From Kiloniellaceae bacterium (GTDB taxonomy: Bacteria > Pseudomonadota > Alphaproteobacteria > Kiloniellales > J153): a stretch of 64,000 nucleotides of DNA. The stretch's first letter is position 1. Every line of letters begins with the position of its first letter. Where the stretch lies: assembly GCA_021776095.1 (NCBI GenBank), contig JAJFGO010000066.1, positions 46,018 through 110,017 of the forward strand. Direction: 5' to 3'. The translations under genes were made by a program, and so were the position numbers. Positions 26,837 to 35,205 of this stretch are shown piece after piece. The notes below the pieces were generated by a model. That model made no database searches and was not told the origin of the DNA. It worked only from the letters and a program-made list of their open reading frames with translations.

Positions 26837-27628
26837 CTAGTCCGCGCGGACCTGCATCTGGATCGGTCCCTCGGCGCGGCCGTGGATGAACTGATCTACA
26901 TAATCGTTGGCCGAGTTGTCGATTTGGGCGACCGGTCCGGCCCAGATGATCTTGCCATGGTACAGCATGGCGACGCGGTGGGCGATCTTGCGCGCGCTCG
27001 CCATGTCGTGGGTGATCGAAAGGGTGCTTGCGCCCAGTTCGCGCACGCACTTCACGATCAGGTCGTTGATGACATCGCCCATGATCGGGTCCAGACCGGT
27101 GGTCGGCTCGTCGAAAAAGATGATCTCGGGTGTGATTGCGATGGCCCGGGCCAAGCCAACGCGCTTGCGCATGCCGCCCGACAATTCGGCCGGTGACAAT
27201 TCCCCGACCTCGGCGCCAAGGCCGACCGCGGCCAGTTTCTCGATCGCGTTCTTCTTCGCCTCGTCGCGGTCCATGCCTTCGCCTTGGATCAGGCCGAAGG
27301 CGACGTTTTCCCAGACCGGCAGGGAATCGAACAGGGCCGCATTCTGAAACAGCATGCCGAACTTGCGCATGACACGGTCGCGATCTCCGCCGCGCAGGCC
27401 CACGACCTCCTCGCCGTCGATCTTGATGCTGCCCGCCTCCGGCCTGAGCAGGCCCAGGATGCATTTCAGCAGCACCGACTTGCCGGTTCCGGAGCCGCCG
27501 ATGACGACGACCGATTCGCCGACCGCGACATCCAGGTCGAGGCCGTCCAGCACAACCTTGGGACCAAAGGATTTGTGCAAGCCCCGGATTTGAATCTTCG
27601 GCGGCGCGCCGTTCGCCTTTTCGCTCAT
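26837..27628 (-). CDS. mlaF: MlaF-type ABC transporter ATP-binding protein
   Basis: The 263-residue ATPase has Walker A GGSGTGKS, a Q-loop (MLFQNAALFDSLPVWENVAFGL), signature LSGGMRKRVGLARA and Walker B EIIFFDEPTTGLDP. The LFDSLPVWENV block is diagnostic of the MlaF/Ttg2A group. It powers phospholipid or sterol transport between inner and outer membrane together with the permease. The ATG at 27628 overlaps the permease stop (ATGA), the arrangement expected of a coupled pair. No MCE-domain MlaD gene follows; next is radA 102 bases further on. Confidence 0.92.
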   Translation of the reverse strand: MSEKANGAPPKIQIRGLHKSFGPKVVLDGLDLDVAVGESVVVIGGSGTGKSVLLKCILGLLRPEAGSIKIDGEEVVGLRGGDRDRVMRKFGMLFQNAALFDSLPVWENVAFGLIQGEGMDRDEAKKNAIEKLAAVGLGAEVGELSPAELSGGMRKRVGLARAIAITPEIIFFDEPTTGLDPIMGDVINDLIVKCVRELGASTLSITHDMASARKIAHRVAMLYHGKIIWAGPVAQIDNSANDYVDQFIHGRAEGPIQMQVRAD

Positions 27629-28398
27629 CGGGCGAAGAACATCTCGGTGATGAAGTAGTTGCAGCACAGGATCAGAATCGAGGCGGAGACCACCGCGTTG
27701 GTCGTCGCCGCGCCGACGCCCTGCGCGCCGCCTTTGGAATTGTAGCCGTGATAGCAGCCCATGAGCGTGATCAAAAATCCGAAGACGGCGGCCTTGACCA
27801 GACCTGACACCACGTCCTCGGTTTGCACGAAGTCGACGGTGTTCTTCAGATAGGTGGTCGGATTGAAGCCCAGTTTGTAGATCGAGACCACATAGCCGCC
27901 GAACACGCCGATGATGTCGGCGATGAAGACCAAAATCGGCAGCGTGGTTATCCCGGCGATCAGGCGCGGCGCGACCAGATACTTGAACGGATTCGTCGCC
28001 AAGGTGTCGAGCGCGTCGATCTGCTCGGTCACACGCATGGTGCCGATCTCCGCCGCCATGGCCGCGCCGACCCGCCCGGCGACCATGAGGCCGGCCAAGA
28101 CCGGCCCCAACTCGCGGGTGATCGATATCACGACGACGTTGGGAATCGCACTCTCGGCGGCGAATCGGGCAAATCCAGTATAGCTTTGCAGGGCTAGCAC
28201 CATGCCCGTGAAGATCGCGGTTAATCCGACCACGGGCAGGGAATAGTACCCGATGTCGATCATCTGCCGCGCGATCAGGCGGAAATAGAGCGGCGGGCGG
28301 ACACAGTGGGACAGGCCGTTAGCCGCGAACATCGACAAGCGCCCCGCGGCCGCGAAAAAGATCAAAAGTGTGCGGCCAATGGGCTGCAGGATCGGCAT
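27625..28398 (-). CDS. mlaE: MlaE-type ABC transporter permease
   Basis: The 257-residue integral membrane protein has the MlaE/YrbE signatures: FTGMVLALQSYTGF, ITRELGPVLAGLMVAGRVGAAMAAEIGTMRVTEQIDAL and the closing NAVVSASILILCCNYFIT. Five to six membrane helices are expected. It forms the inner-membrane channel of a lipid transporter with MlaF. It starts 13 bases after the alr stop, so the pair belongs to the rpsF-dnaB-alr transcript. An MlaD-like partner is not in the window. Confidence 0.93.
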   Translation of the reverse strand: MPILQPIGRTLLIFFAAAGRLSMFAANGLSHCVRPPLYFRLIARQMIDIGYYSLPVVGLTAIFTGMVLALQSYTGFARFAAESAIPNVVVISITRELGPVLAGLMVAGRVGAAMAAEIGTMRVTEQIDALDTLATNPFKYLVAPRLIAGITTLPILVFIADIIGVFGGYVVSIYKLGFNPTTYLKNTVDFVQTEDVVSGLVKAAVFGFLITLMGCYHGYNSKGGAQGVGAATTNAVVSASILILCCNYFITEMFFAR

Positions 28399-28411
28399 GG
28401 CTAAAGTCCCG

Positions 28412-29548
28412 TCAGCCGCCCAAATAAAGCCGGTGATAACGCGCGCCTAGCGCAGTCAGGATCTCGTATCCGATGGTCCCCGCCGAACCGGCCAAGGCGT
28501 CGAGATCTTGACGCGGGCCGATCAGGTCGACCAAGGCCCCGACGTGGGCGTCTTCCGCCGGCACGTCGCTTATGTCGAGCGTTATCAAATCCATAGAAAC
28601 CCGCCCAATCACCGGGACCTTCCGATCGCCGATCCAAGCGCTTGCCTGGTCCGACAAAGATCTTAGATATCCATCCGCGTAGCCGACCGCCACGGTTGCG
28701 ACTCGGGTGCCCCCCGCCACGCGGTGGATCGCACCATAACCAACCCCCTGTGGAGCGTCAATCTCGCGAGATTGCAGGATTTTCCCTTGCAGCCGAACAA
28801 CTTGGCTCATGGGGTTGGGCCGGTCCGGGGTCGGGTTCACGCCGTAGAGCGCGGCGCCGGGCCGGGCCAGATCGAAGTGATAGTCGGCGCCCAGAAAAAT
28901 GCCGGAGGAGTTCGCCAAGCTGCCCGGCGCGCTGGGCAGGCGCGCCCGCGCGGCCTCGAAACGGCGAAGCTGCAGGCCATTCAACGCATGCCCCGATTCC
29001 TCGGCGCAGGCCAAGTGGCTGATCACATAACGCAGTTCGATACCGGCCAAGCGGTTCGTGTCGGCGGCCAGGGTGTCCAGCTCGGCCGGCGGCAGGCCCA
29101 GGCGGTTCATCCCGGTATCGGCGTGCAGCACGGCGGGCAGGACGCGCCCGGCCGCGCGTGCCGCCGCGCTCCAGGTCTCCAACTCGCCGAGGCTGTTCAG
29201 GACTGGCATCAGGCCATAGGCGATGAAGTCCTCCGCTGGGCCGGCGCCGGCGCCGTTCAGCACGAAGATGTCGGCCGACGGCCGGGTCTTTTCCAGCGCC
29301 GTCTGTACCGCTATGGCCTCGTCCAAGGTCGCGGTGAAGAAGGTCCGCACGCCTGCCTTGGCTAGCGCGGGCGCAACCCGGGTCGCGCCCAGGCCATAGG
29401 CGTCGGCCTTGACCACGGCGGCGCAAGTTACCGGCCTGAGCTCCTGGCGCAGGCGCCGGTAGTTCTCCTTGATGGCTTCCAGATCGATGGTCAGGATCGC
29501 GCCGGCGCGGATGGCGGTGGGCTCCGGACCGCCCCGCCCGTCAGCCAT
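28412..29548 (-). CDS. alr: alanine racemase
   Basis: The 378-residue enzyme interconverts L- and D-alanine for peptidoglycan. Lys47 in AAVVKADAYGLG binds pyridoxal phosphate, and the catalytic tyrosine is in VGYGAIHR near residue 270. HADTGMNRLG and GRVSMDLITLD are further family blocks. I start it at the ATG at 29548, which overlaps the dnaB stop by 8 bases; the longer open frame is antisense-like and lacks family sequence. The dnaB-alr order is the common alphaproteobacterial one. Confidence 0.94.
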   Translation of the reverse strand: MADGRGGPEPTAIRAGAILTIDLEAIKENYRRLRQELRPVTCAAVVKADAYGLGATRVAPALAKAGVRTFFTATLDEAIAVQTALEKTRPSADIFVLNGAGAGPAEDFIAYGLMPVLNSLGELETWSAAARAAGRVLPAVLHADTGMNRLGLPPAELDTLAADTNRLAGIELRYVISHLACAEESGHALNGLQLRRFEAARARLPSAPGSLANSSGIFLGADYHFDLARPGAALYGVNPTPDRPNPMSQVVRLQGKILQSREIDAPQGVGYGAIHRVAGGTRVATVAVGYADGYLRSLSDQASAWIGDRKVPVIGRVSMDLITLDISDVPAEDAHVGALVDLIGPRQDLDALAGSAGTIGYEILTALGARYHRLYLGG

Positions 29549-31064
29549 TGGGCAAGTGGTCGTCGCGCACCAGGTCGTTGAACTGCGTGAATTCGCCGAT
29601 GAAGTGCAGTTCGGCGGTTCCGATCGGACCATGGCGCTGCTTGGCCACAATAATTTCGGCGATGTTGCGAGTGGCCTCCAGCCGCTGGTCGTATGTAGCC
29701 AGGCGCTCGTTGAATTTCTCGCTGGTTTCGTTCATGCGCTGGCTCGGCTTCTCGCGCGCCAGGTAATACTCCTCGCGGTAAATGAACATCACCACGTCGG
29801 CGTCCTGTTCGATCGAGCCTGATTCGCGCAGATCCGATAGCTGCGGCCGCTTGTCGTCGCGCTGTTCGGTCTGGCGCGACAACTGCGACAGGGCGATGAC
29901 CGGCACGTTCAGTTCCTTGGCAATCGCTTTCAGGCCCCGGGTGATCTCGGAGACCTCCTGCACGCGGTTCTCGTTGCGCATGCCGGCCGGGCCCTGCATG
30001 AGTTGAAGATAGTCGACCACGATCAGGCCCAGGTTTTGCTGGCGCTTCAGGCGGCGCGCCCGGGTGCGCAGGGCAGGCACGCTCAGGGCCGGGGTGTCGT
30101 CGATGAACAACGGTAGCTCGTGCAAGTGCCGGCTGGTCTCGAAGATCCGGTCGAACTCGTCGTCGCGGATTTCCCCGCGCCGGATCGAATCGGACCTCAC
30201 GTGCGCCTGCTCCGAAATAATGCGGGTCGCCAATTGTTCCGCCGACATTTCCAGCGAGAAGAAAGCGACCGTCTCCACCACCTCGACCGGCTCCCCGTCG
30301 GGCCCTTTTTGCCGGCGTTTGGTCGCCGCCGCGTTGTAGGCGATGTTGGTGGCTAGCGACGTCTTGCCCATGGAGGGCCGTGCGGCCAGGATGATGAGGT
30401 CGGAGGGATGCAGGCCGCCGAGCAAGCGGTCCAGGTCCTTGAACCCGCTGGCGACGCCGGCCACGTGGCTGTCGCGTTTCAGGGCCTGCTCGGCCATGTT
30501 GATCGCTTCGACCACGGCCGACTTGAAGGTCTTTAGGCCGCCGTCGGTGGTGCCGGCTTCGGCCAAGTTGTAGAGGCGCTGCTCGGCGGTTTCGATCTGG
30601 TCGGTCGCGCTGATGTCGAGGTCGGATTCGAACGCTTCGTTGACCACGTCCTCGCCTAGCGCGATCAGCTCGCGGCGCAGAAAAAGATCGTGGATCGTGC
30701 GGCCATAGTCGGCCGCGTTGATGATGGTGACGAAATTCTTCTGCAAATCAGCCAGGTACTGCGCGCCGCCGATTTCGCTGAGTGCCTGGTCGCTGTCGAA
30801 GAGATGCTTGAGGGTGACCGCGTTGGCGATCTGGCCGCGCTCGATCAGCTTGCCGCAGGCTTCGAAGATCCGACCGTGCACCCCATCGGCGAAATGATCC
30901 CCAATTAGATAGTCGGAGACCTTTTCATAGGCACGATTGTTGGCCAGGATCGCGCCCAGCAAGGCCTGCTCGGCCTCGTAGTTGACCGGTGGCTCGCGCA
31001 AGGGTGCGTCGTCCGAATCATTGCCGGGAAAGGGAGTAAGCGTGGAAGAGGCGGCGGGTTCCAT
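29541..31064 (-). CDS. dnaB: replicative DNA helicase DnaB
   Basis: The 507-residue protein has the N-terminal primase-interaction domain (PVNYEAEQALLGAILANNRAY), linker, and a RecA-like motor with Walker A AARPSMGKTSLA, Walker B LIVVDYLQLM and the arginine finger region SQLSRQTEQRDDKRPQLSDLRESG. It is the hexameric fork helicase. It follows rplI by 190 bases that include a terminator and probably its own promoter. The C-terminus (HGPIGTAELHFIGEFTQF) is the standard DnaB ending. Confidence 0.97.
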   Translation of the reverse strand: MEPAASSTLTPFPGNDSDDAPLREPPVNYEAEQALLGAILANNRAYEKVSDYLIGDHFADGVHGRIFEACGKLIERGQIANAVTLKHLFDSDQALSEIGGAQYLADLQKNFVTIINAADYGRTIHDLFLRRELIALGEDVVNEAFESDLDISATDQIETAEQRLYNLAEAGTTDGGLKTFKSAVVEAINMAEQALKRDSHVAGVASGFKDLDRLLGGLHPSDLIILAARPSMGKTSLATNIAYNAAATKRRQKGPDGEPVEVVETVAFFSLEMSAEQLATRIISEQAHVRSDSIRRGEIRDDEFDRIFETSRHLHELPLFIDDTPALSVPALRTRARRLKRQQNLGLIVVDYLQLMQGPAGMRNENRVQEVSEITRGLKAIAKELNVPVIALSQLSRQTEQRDDKRPQLSDLRESGSIEQDADVVMFIYREEYYLAREKPSQRMNETSEKFNERLATYDQRLEATRNIAEIIVAKQRHGPIGTAELHFIGEFTQFNDLVRDDHLPNG

Positions 31065-31192
31065 CAGGACGCAGACCCTAACAGATCGACCTAGTACAGG
31101 TCATGGCTTCAATGCCCGAGTCGGGCAGGATCAGTGTACTTGATTGCGGGGAATACGGGGATAATCTCTGTTGGTTACCGCTAGGCTTGGTC

Positions 31193-31231
31193 CAAAACGC
31201 GAAACGGCGGCCTGAGCGGCCGCCGTTCGCG
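31193..31231 (-). terminator. rho-independent terminator after rplI
   Basis: On the minus strand, starting 24 bases after the rplI stop, GCGAACGGCGGCC pairs with GGCCGCCGTTTCGC around a GCTCA-type loop with one unpaired base, followed by GTTTT. The stem is long and GC-rich. It would end the rpsF-rpsR-rplI transcript before dnaB. Confidence 0.75.
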
Positions 31232-31254
31232 TTGTAATTCTTCGTCCCAAGCGC

Positions 31255-31878
31255 CTAGGTGGCGATGTCTTCCTCGGTTTCGCCGTCTTCCGCCTCGCCG
31301 TCCTGGGCTGCGGCTTCGGCGGCTTCGAGCTCGGCCAGGGCCGTCTCGGCCTCGGCTTCGGCCGCTTCCTCGGCGGCGCGCTGCTCTTCCGGGCTGACCA
31401 TGCGGCCTGCCTCGGCCTGAGATTCGGCCTCGGCCTCGGAACGCGCGACGTTGACCGTCACCGTGACCGCGACTTCCGGGTGCAGGCGCACCTTGACCGG
31501 ATGCAGGCCGAGCGACTTGATGACCGCGGTCATCTCTATCTGGTTGCGGCCGACGGTAAAGCCCGCCAAGCCGATTTCCGCCGCGATGTCGCGCGCGTTG
31601 GCGGAGCCGTAAAGCTGGCCGGATTCGCCGGCCTGACGGATCAGGGTGACAGAGATGCCGTCGAGCTTTTCGCCGACCTTTTCGGCCTCGCCGCGCTGGG
31701 CCAGGTTCTCGGTCTCGAGCTGGGTACGTTGCTGCTCGAACAAGGCCAGATTGTCCTTGGTCGCGCGACGTGCCTTGCGTTGCGGCAGCAGGAAGTTGCG
31801 GGCAAAGCCGGGCTTAACAGTGACGATGTCACCCATTTGGCCCAACTTCTCGATACGTTCCAGGAGGATCACTTGCAT
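31255..31878 (-). CDS. rplI: 50S ribosomal protein L9
   Basis: L9 is recognised by [33 protein letters not shown] and the second-domain strands [20 protein letters not shown]. The protein is 207 residues, against about 150 in most bacteria; the extra part is a C-terminal tail of some 55 residues rich in Ala and Glu ([20 protein letters not shown]), likely helical or disordered. Such tails are common in Rhodospirillales. It lies 13 bases after rpsR and is the last gene before a terminator. Confidence 0.96.
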   Translation of the reverse strand: MQVILLERIEKLGQMGDIVTVKPGFARNFLLPQRKARRATKDNLALFEQQRTQLETENLAQRGEAEKVGEKLDGISVTLIRQAGESGQLYGSANARDIAAEIGLAGFTVGRNQIEMTAVIKSLGLHPVKVRLHPEVAVTVTVNVARSEAEAESQAEAGRMVSPEEQRAAEEAAEAEAETALAELEAAEAAAQDGEAEDGETEEDIAT

Positions 31879-31891
31879 CTCGGCGCCCTCC

Positions 31892-32152
31892 CTATTGAAC
31901 CAGGTAGGGAATCAAGGCCAGGAAACGCGCGCGCTTGATCGCCTTGGCCAGCAAGCGCTGTTTCTTGGTCGAGACTGCTGTGATTCGGCTCGGTACGATC
32001 TTGCCGCGCTCGGAGATGTAGCGCTGCAGCATGCGCACGTCCTTATAGTCGATCTTCATCGCCCCTTTGCCGGTGAAGGGGCAGCTCTTGCGGCGGCGGA
32101 AAAACGGCCGGCGGCCGCTGGCGCCTTTGCTGACGATCTGGATCTCGGTCAT
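31892..32152 (-). CDS. rpsR: 30S ribosomal protein S18
   Basis: The 86-residue product has the S18 core: [64 protein letters not shown]. It binds S6 and the central domain of 16S rRNA. Its ATG overlaps the rpsF stop by 4 bases (ATGA), consistent with matched production of the S6-S18 pair. Length is typical of the class. Confidence 0.97.
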   Translation of the reverse strand: MTEIQIVSKGASGRRPFFRRRKSCPFTGKGAMKIDYKDVRMLQRYISERGKIVPSRITAVSTKKQRLLAKAIKRARFLALIPYLVQ

Positions 32153-32670
32153 GCCGGCGACTCCTCTTTCTCGGCCGCGGGTGCGGGTGTCGCTGTCGGC
32201 GCGGGTTTGGCTTCGGTTTGCTCGCGCGGGCCCCGGTCGCCTCTATCGCCCCGATCCCCGCGTGGCGGGCCGCCATCTCCACGATCCCCGCGCGGGCCGC
32301 CCCGGCCGAACCGGCCGCCGTCGCGTCCGCCGCGATCGTCGCGCCGTTCGCGCGCCTGCAGCACGATCGAGGGGCCCTCCTCGTGGCTGTCCACCCGCAG
32401 GGTCAGATAGCGGACCAAATCCTCGTTGAGGCGCATGTTGCGCTCCATCTCGGCAACCGCGGCGGCCGGCGCCTCGAGGTTCAGCAGGGCGTAATGCGCC
32501 TTGCGATTCTTCTTAATGCGGTAGGCCAGCGTGCGCAGGCCCCACATTTCCTTCTTGGTGACCTTGCCACCGTTGGATTCGAGGATTTCGGAGAACTGGT
32601 CGACCAAGCCCTCGGCTTGGCTCGACGAGATGTCTTGGCGTGCCAGCAGCACGCATTCGTAGAGCGCCAT
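32149..32670 (-). CDS. rpsF: 30S ribosomal protein S6 with long RGD/RGG-like tail
   Basis: Residues 1-105 are an ordinary S6 ([47 protein letters not shown]). The remaining 65 or so residues form a low-complexity tail of Arg, Gly, Asp and Pro repeats followed by Ala/Pro/Glu, likely disordered and RNA-interacting. S6 is normally about 100-135 residues with a shorter acidic tail. AAGGAG lies a few bases before the start. The promoter at 32821-32848 would give a leader of about 145 bases. Confidence 0.95.
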   Translation of the reverse strand: MALYECVLLARQDISSSQAEGLVDQFSEILESNGGKVTKKEMWGLRTLAYRIKKNRKAHYALLNLEAPAAAVAEMERNMRLNEDLVRYLTLRVDSHEEGPSIVLQARERRDDRGGRDGGRFGRGGPRGDRGDGGPPRGDRGDRGDRGPREQTEAKPAPTATPAPAAEKEESPA

Positions 32671-32820
32671 ATTTTACTCCTTACGGCTGATCCCGGACCG
32701 GAGCTGACGGTCGGCCCTAGAGCCGCGGTCGTTCAGCCACCCGGTCCTAGCCGGCCCCGTTCAGGGCGTCACCGCCCCGGGAACCGGCAAGGAGTTATCT
32801 CAATTCGCTTGAGGCGCGCG
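32671..32820 (-). promoter_or_regulatory. rpsF leader region
   Basis: This is the untranslated region between the likely rpsF promoter and start codon. It contains several CCGG-rich complementary patches that can form GC stems. In other bacteria S6-S18 bind an rpsF leader hairpin with an exposed CCG; CCG runs are present here, but I cannot define the structure. Together with the flanking promoters this accounts for the 338 bases between rpsF and fabD (32671-33008), where I see no gene. Confidence 0.3.
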
Positions 32821-32848
32821 ACTATACACATTCGCAGGGGGGGTGCAA
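32821..32848 (-). promoter_or_regulatory. promoter of rpsF-rpsR-rplI
   Basis: Minus strand: TTGCAC (32843-32848), a 16-base spacer, and TATAGT (32821-32826). Both boxes are close to the sigma-70 consensus. On the opposite strand a TTGACA at 32927-32932 with a weak TTTCTC 17 bases later could drive fabD, less certainly. Confidence 0.55.
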
Positions 32849-33008
32849 GCACCGGAATGGGCGCCGCCCAGGGGAGCGGGCGGGGCGCCCGGCCGGGCCG
32901 AAAGCGCCAATTGGCCTCGCGCGCGCTTGACAGCCCGGCGGCGGACGGCTTTCTCTGTCGCGCCGCCATTGCCGGGCGGTTGGGATCGAGTGAGGGGGGA
33001 GGCGGGCG

Positions 33009-33950
33009 ATGAGCCGCGCATTCGTTTTTCCGGGCCAAGGCTCGCAGGCGGTCGGTATGGGTGCAGCCTTGGCCGAGGCCTTCGGGGCCGCGCGGGAGGT
33101 CTTCGAGGAAGTCGACGAGGCCCTCTCGCAGCGCCTGTCGACCCTCATGTTCGAAGGGCCGGAGAGCGATCTGACCCTGACCGAAAACGCCCAGCCGGCC
33201 CTGATGGCGGTCAGCATGGCTGCGGTTCGGGTGCTGGAGCGCGAAGCCGGCCTGCGCCTGGCGGACAAGGCGGACTTCGTGGCCGGTCATTCCCTGGGCG
33301 AGTATTCGGCCCTGGCCGCCGCGGGCAGCCTGTCCCTGACCGATACCGCCCGGCTTTTGAAACGGCGCGGCCAGGCCATGCAGGAGGCTGTGCCGGTCGG
33401 CGAGGGCGCCATGGCCGCCTTGCTCGGCCTCGATCTGGAGGCGGCCGCGCAGGTCGCGGAGGAAGCGGCGCAAGGCGAAGTCTGTGCCCCGGCGAACGAC
33501 AACGCGCCCGGCCAGGTCGTGGTCAGCGGCGCTAAGGCGGCGGTCGAGCGCGCGATCGAATTGGCCACCGCCAAGGGCGCGCGTCGGGCCATTCTGCTGC
33601 CGGTCAGCGCCCCCTTCCATTGCGCCCTCATGGCCTCCGCCGCCGACGAAATGGCCTTAGCCCTGGCGGAAACCATGCTTCAGCCGCCCCATATCAGGCT
33701 GGTGACCAACGTGACCGCCAGCGCCGTCGAGGATGTCGAGGACATCCGACCGCTGTTGGTTCAGCAGGTCACCGGCATGGTGCGCTGGCGCGAATCGGTG
33801 CTCTATATGAAGGACTGCGGTGTCGGCACCTTGGTCGAGTTGGGCGCCGGTAAGGTGTTGAGCGGCCTGGCCCGGCGGATCGACCGCGAACTAACCGGGA
33901 TCAACGCCGGCACGCCGGAAGAGATTGAGGCGCTGATCAAGACATTGTGA
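33009..33950 (+). CDS. fabD: malonyl-CoA:ACP acyltransferase
   Basis: The 313-residue enzyme loads malonyl groups onto acyl carrier protein. FVFPGQGSQAVGMG opens the protein, Ser95 lies in the nucleophile elbow GHSLGEYSAL, and the catalytic His is in SAPFHCALM. A GVGTLVELGAGKVLSGLARR block marks the end. It starts 8 bases after GGGGAGGCGGGCG and heads the fabD-fabG-acpP-fabF-mltG block. Confidence 0.96.
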   Translation: MSRAFVFPGQGSQAVGMGAALAEAFGAAREVFEEVDEALSQRLSTLMFEGPESDLTLTENAQPALMAVSMAAVRVLEREAGLRLADKADFVAGHSLGEYSALAAAGSLSLTDTARLLKRRGQAMQEAVPVGEGAMAALLGLDLEAAAQVAEEAAQGEVCAPANDNAPGQVVVSGAKAAVERAIELATAKGARRAILLPVSAPFHCALMASAADEMALALAETMLQPPHIRLVTNVTASAVEDVEDIRPLLVQQVTGMVRWRESVLYMKDCGVGTLVELGAGKVLSGLARRIDRELTGINAGTPEEIEALIKTL

Positions 33951-34022
33951 GGCGCCGCGCCGCTTGTCCGGGGCTTCACTCCAGGTGTATGCCCGGGGAC
34001 GGCGCCAAGGGAGGAATTCAAG

Positions 34023-34760
34023 ATGTTCGATTTGAGCGGAAAGGGTGCCTTGGTCACCGGCGCATCCGGCGGTATCGGTGGCGCGATTGCGCGGGCCCTG
34101 CATGCCCAAGGCGCGGCAGTGGCCCTTTCGGGTACCCGGCGCGGCGCCCTCGACGACCTGGCCGGCGAACTGGGCGAGCGGGTCCACGTTTTGCCCTGCG
34201 ACCTGAGCGATCCGGCGGCCACGGCGGCCCTGCCGGGCGAGGCGGAGGCTGTACTCGGCGCCCTCGATATCCTGATCAACAATGCCGGGTTGACCCGCGA
34301 CAACCTAGCCCTGCGCATGAAGGACGAGGATTGGAACCAAGTTTTGGCGGTCAATCTGAGCGCCGGGTTCCGCCTGGCTCGGGCCGCTCTGCGCGGTATG
34401 ATGAAGCGCCGCTGGGGCCGCATTATCGGGATAACCTCGGTCGTGGGCGTAACCGGCAATCCCGGCCAGACGAACTACGCCGCTTCCAAGGCGGGGATGA
34501 TCGGCATGTCCAAAGCCCTGGCCCAAGAGGTTGCCACACGTGGGATCACGGTCAACTGCGTCGCCCCCGGTTTCATTGAGACCGCGATGACCAGCGCCCT
34601 CGGTGACACCCAGCAAGAAAAACTGCTCGGCGTGGTGCCCATGGGCCGCCTGGGCGCGCCCCAGGACATCGCCGGGGCGGTGGTCTATCTGGCCAGCCCC
34701 GAGGCGGCCTACGTGACCGGCCAAACCTTGCATGTGAATGGCGGAATGACCATGATATAG
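34023..34760 (+). CDS. fabG: 3-oxoacyl-ACP reductase
   Basis: The 245-residue SDR has LVTGASGGIGGAIARAL, the NNAGLTRDNLALRMKDEDW block that distinguishes FabG, catalytic Ser in IIGITSVVG and YAASK, and the closing TGQTLHVNGGMTMI. It performs the NADPH-dependent reduction step of the fatty-acid cycle. GGGAGGAATTCAAG precedes the ATG. It follows fabD by 72 bases and precedes acpP by 157 bases that contain a promoter. Confidence 0.95.
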   Translation: MFDLSGKGALVTGASGGIGGAIARALHAQGAAVALSGTRRGALDDLAGELGERVHVLPCDLSDPAATAALPGEAEAVLGALDILINNAGLTRDNLALRMKDEDWNQVLAVNLSAGFRLARAALRGMMKRRWGRIIGITSVVGVTGNPGQTNYAASKAGMIGMSKALAQEVATRGITVNCVAPGFIETAMTSALGDTQQEKLLGVVPMGRLGAPQDIAGAVVYLASPEAAYVTGQTLHVNGGMTMI

Positions 34761-34798
34761 CGGGCTGTCGAGCCATTTTCCGTACCCCGTTGGGGCCA

Positions 34799-34827
34799 TT
34801 GGCAAATCCCGAAGAACTGTGTTAATA
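34799..34827 (+). promoter_or_regulatory. promoter of acpP
   Basis: TTGGCA (34799-34804), 17 bases, TTAATA (34822-34827). It lies about 90 bases before the acpP start in the only sizeable gap of the fab block, as expected for a gene needed at high level. Confidence 0.5.
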
Positions 34828-34917
34828 GGCGGCGCACCGCGCTCGGGGACCGAGACGGCAAGCTAAGCCTACCGAAACTAGAACCTAAAAACGCCGGCCA
34901 ATCTGAGGACAAAATCA

Positions 34918-35154
34918 ATGAGCAGTGACATCGCCGATCGCGTTAAGAAAATTGTTGTCGAACATTTGGGGGTAGACGAGGCCAAGGTTTCGGAAAGCGC
35001 CAGCTTTATCGACGACCTAGGGGCCGACAGTCTCGATACGGTCGAATTGGTCATGGCCTTCGAGGAAGAGTTCGGGTGCGAAATCCCGGACGACGCAGCG
35101 GAGAAGATTGTGACCGTGAAGGATGCGGTCGATTTCATTCAGCAGCACGCGTAA
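34918..35154 (+). CDS. acpP: acyl carrier protein
   Basis: The 78-residue acidic protein carries growing acyl chains on a phosphopantetheine attached to Ser38 in [26 protein letters not shown] is the conserved helix III region. GAGGA lies 8 bases before the ATG. It lies between fabG and fabF as usual. The cysteine in FGCEIPD replaces the more common Ile/Val. Confidence 0.97.
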   Translation: MSSDIADRVKKIVVEHLGVDEAKVSESASFIDDLGADSLDTVELVMAFEEEFGCEIPDDAAEKIVTVKDAVDFIQQHA

Positions 35155-35158
35155 GCCA

Positions 35159-35176
35159 CCGCCTCCCTTGAGGCGG
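35159..35176 (+). terminator. stem-loop between acpP and fabF
   Basis: CCGCCTC pairs perfectly with GAGGCGG around a CCTT loop, 4 bases after the acpP stop codon. There is no T-run, so it is probably a partial attenuator or an mRNA-stabilising hairpin that keeps acpP above fabF rather than a full terminator. Confidence 0.45.
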
Positions 35177-35205
35177 TTCGGGCAAATCACCATTGGGCGC
35201 TGGTT

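Noticed and set aside
27284..27658. Open frames opposite mlaF and mlaE
   Set aside because: Mirror frames of strongly conserved transporter genes, with no start context.
32927..32955. Strong fabD promoter
   Set aside because: TTGACA is perfect but the -10 TTTCTC is poor and the DNA between is very GC-rich, so I mention it without calling it.
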